The position numbers and the translations under genes are program-made. From the NCBI RefSeq assembly GCF_000019725.1, contig NC_010505.1, positions 5,750,001 through 5,814,000 of the forward strand: a stretch of DNA of 64,000 nucleotides, given 5' to 3'. Shown in pieces: positions 63,430 to 64,000 of the stretch; within the stretch, counting starts at the first letter, position 1; the number at the start of each line of letters is the position of its first letter. Source of the DNA: Methylobacterium radiotolerans JCM 2831. GTDB lineage: Bacteria > Pseudomonadota > Alphaproteobacteria > Rhizobiales > Beijerinckiaceae. The notes below the pieces were generated by a model that saw only the letters and a program-made list of their open reading frames with translations, ran no database searches and was not told the origin of the DNA.

Positions 63430-64000
63430 ATGGCTGGCAGGTTTCAGGACAAGGTTGTGGTGGTGACCGGCGGCACCAGCGGCATCGGCCTCGCCACCGC
63501 CAAGGCCTTCGTGGCCGAGGGGGCCTCGGTGTTCATCACCGGGCGCCGCCAGGAGACCCTCGACGCGGCGTTGAAGCAGATCGGCGGCCGGATCACCGGT
63601 GTGCGCGGCGACATGGCGAACCTCGCCGACATCGACCGCCTGTACGATACGGTCCAGCAGAGGCACGCGCAGATCGACGTGATCTTCGCCAACGCCGGCG
63701 GCGGCACCTTCGCGCCATTGGGCGCGATCACCGAGGCGCACTACCAGAGCATCTTCGACACCAACGTGAAGGGCGTGCTCTTCACCGTCCAGAAGGCGCT
63801 GCCGCTGCTGCGGGACGGGGCCGCGATCGTGCTCACCGGCTCGACCGCCGGCAGCTCCGGGACGCCCGGCTTCAGCGTCTACTCGGCCACCAAGGCGGCG
63901 GTGCGAAACTTCGCCCGGAACTGGATCCTCGACCTGAAGGACCGACGCATCCGGGTGAACACGATCAGCCCGGGCGTGACCGAGACCGCCGGGCTCGACG
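63430..64000 (+). CDS. SDR family oxidoreductase (cut by right window edge)
   Basis: 190 residues are visible and the frame is open at the edge, so the C-terminus is missing (family size is ~245-250). NAD(P) motif TGGTSGIG at 10-17, the NAG motif in IFANAGGG, catalytic Ser-Tyr-Lys with LTGSTAG and YSATKAAVRNFARNW, and VNTISPGVTETAGLD, where the SPG motif of SDRs is visible. ATG at 63430. It diverges from the lysR gene and is probably its target. Substrate unknown. Confidence 0.9.
   Translation, partial: MAGRFQDKVVVVTGGTSGIGLATAKAFVAEGASVFITGRRQETLDAALKQIGGRITGVRGDMANLADIDRLYDTVQQRHAQIDVIFANAGGGTFAPLGAITEAHYQSIFDTNVKGVLFTVQKALPLLRDGAAIVLTGSTAGSSGTPGFSVYSATKAAVRNFARNWILDLKDRRIRVNTISPGVTETAGLD

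Overview
The window is high-GC DNA (around 70% G+C by eye) that looks like an alphaproteobacterial chromosome, most probably Methylobacterium/Methylorubrum or a close relative in the Hyphomicrobiales. This is an inference. It rests on two pqqA genes with the EVTSY core typical of methylotrophs, a PQQ-type sorbosone dehydrogenase with a dihaem cytochrome, de novo NAD synthesis by nadABC, a PaoABC-type molybdenum enzyme, a REP-like sequence resembling Rhizobiales interspersed repeats, and many GTG/TTG starts. No tRNA, rRNA, CRISPR array, IS element or prophage was seen. Genes are dense, and most intergenic gaps are under 200 bp.

Left part (1-12.8 kb): a truncated DUF4139 exported protein; the disaggregase clpB with a clear terminator; a MOSC protein; a sorbosone dehydrogenase/cytochrome c pair; a PCMT-like methyltransferase; then a three-gene operon of Baeyer-Villiger monooxygenase, HSL-type esterase and SDR. 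A TetR gene diverges from that operon, and a perfect 22-bp palindrome lies between them. The set reads as a regulated ketone -> ester -> acid + alcohol route.

Middle part (12.9-36.9 kb): a CNT nucleoside transporter, a methyltransferase, two tandem orphan pqqA genes with promoter and terminator, mgtE, an acyl-CoA ligase, paoABC, an aldo/keto reductase, a tightly overlapping nadABC operon preceded by two copies of an ATGCTCA-N3-TGAGCAT-like operator, kup, htpG with a heat-shock-like promoter, the lptC-lptA-lptB LPS export genes, a DHH phosphoesterase and an ACS-family MFS transporter.

Exopolysaccharide region (37.0-51.1 kb): two minus-strand operons make a Wzx/Wzy-type surface polysaccharide locus. 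One holds flippase, GT2, a beta-helix lipoprotein and GT4. The other holds Wza-like exporter, Wzc/GumC-like co-polymerase, a degenerate BY-kinase-like ATPase, O-antigen ligase/polymerase and GT2. Between them lie two left-handed-helix acyltransferases and a methyltransferase on the plus strand, and a DUF1972 glycosyltransferase on the minus strand. No priming glycosyltransferase is present. A LuxR-type regulator diverges from the exporter operon.

Right part (51.6-64 kb): small exported and Cys-rich proteins, a GNAT acetyltransferase, DUF2147, a class C-like serine hydrolase, DUF427, trehalose-6-phosphate phosphatase, DUF4260, glucokinase, a sugar-porter MFS, a GhrA-like hydroxyacid dehydrogenase, and a LysR regulator divergent from an SDR cut by the right edge. 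The most distinctive observations are the orphan tandem pqqA pair, the BVMO operon with its palindromic operator, the twin nad operators and the Walker A-defective BY-kinase homologue.
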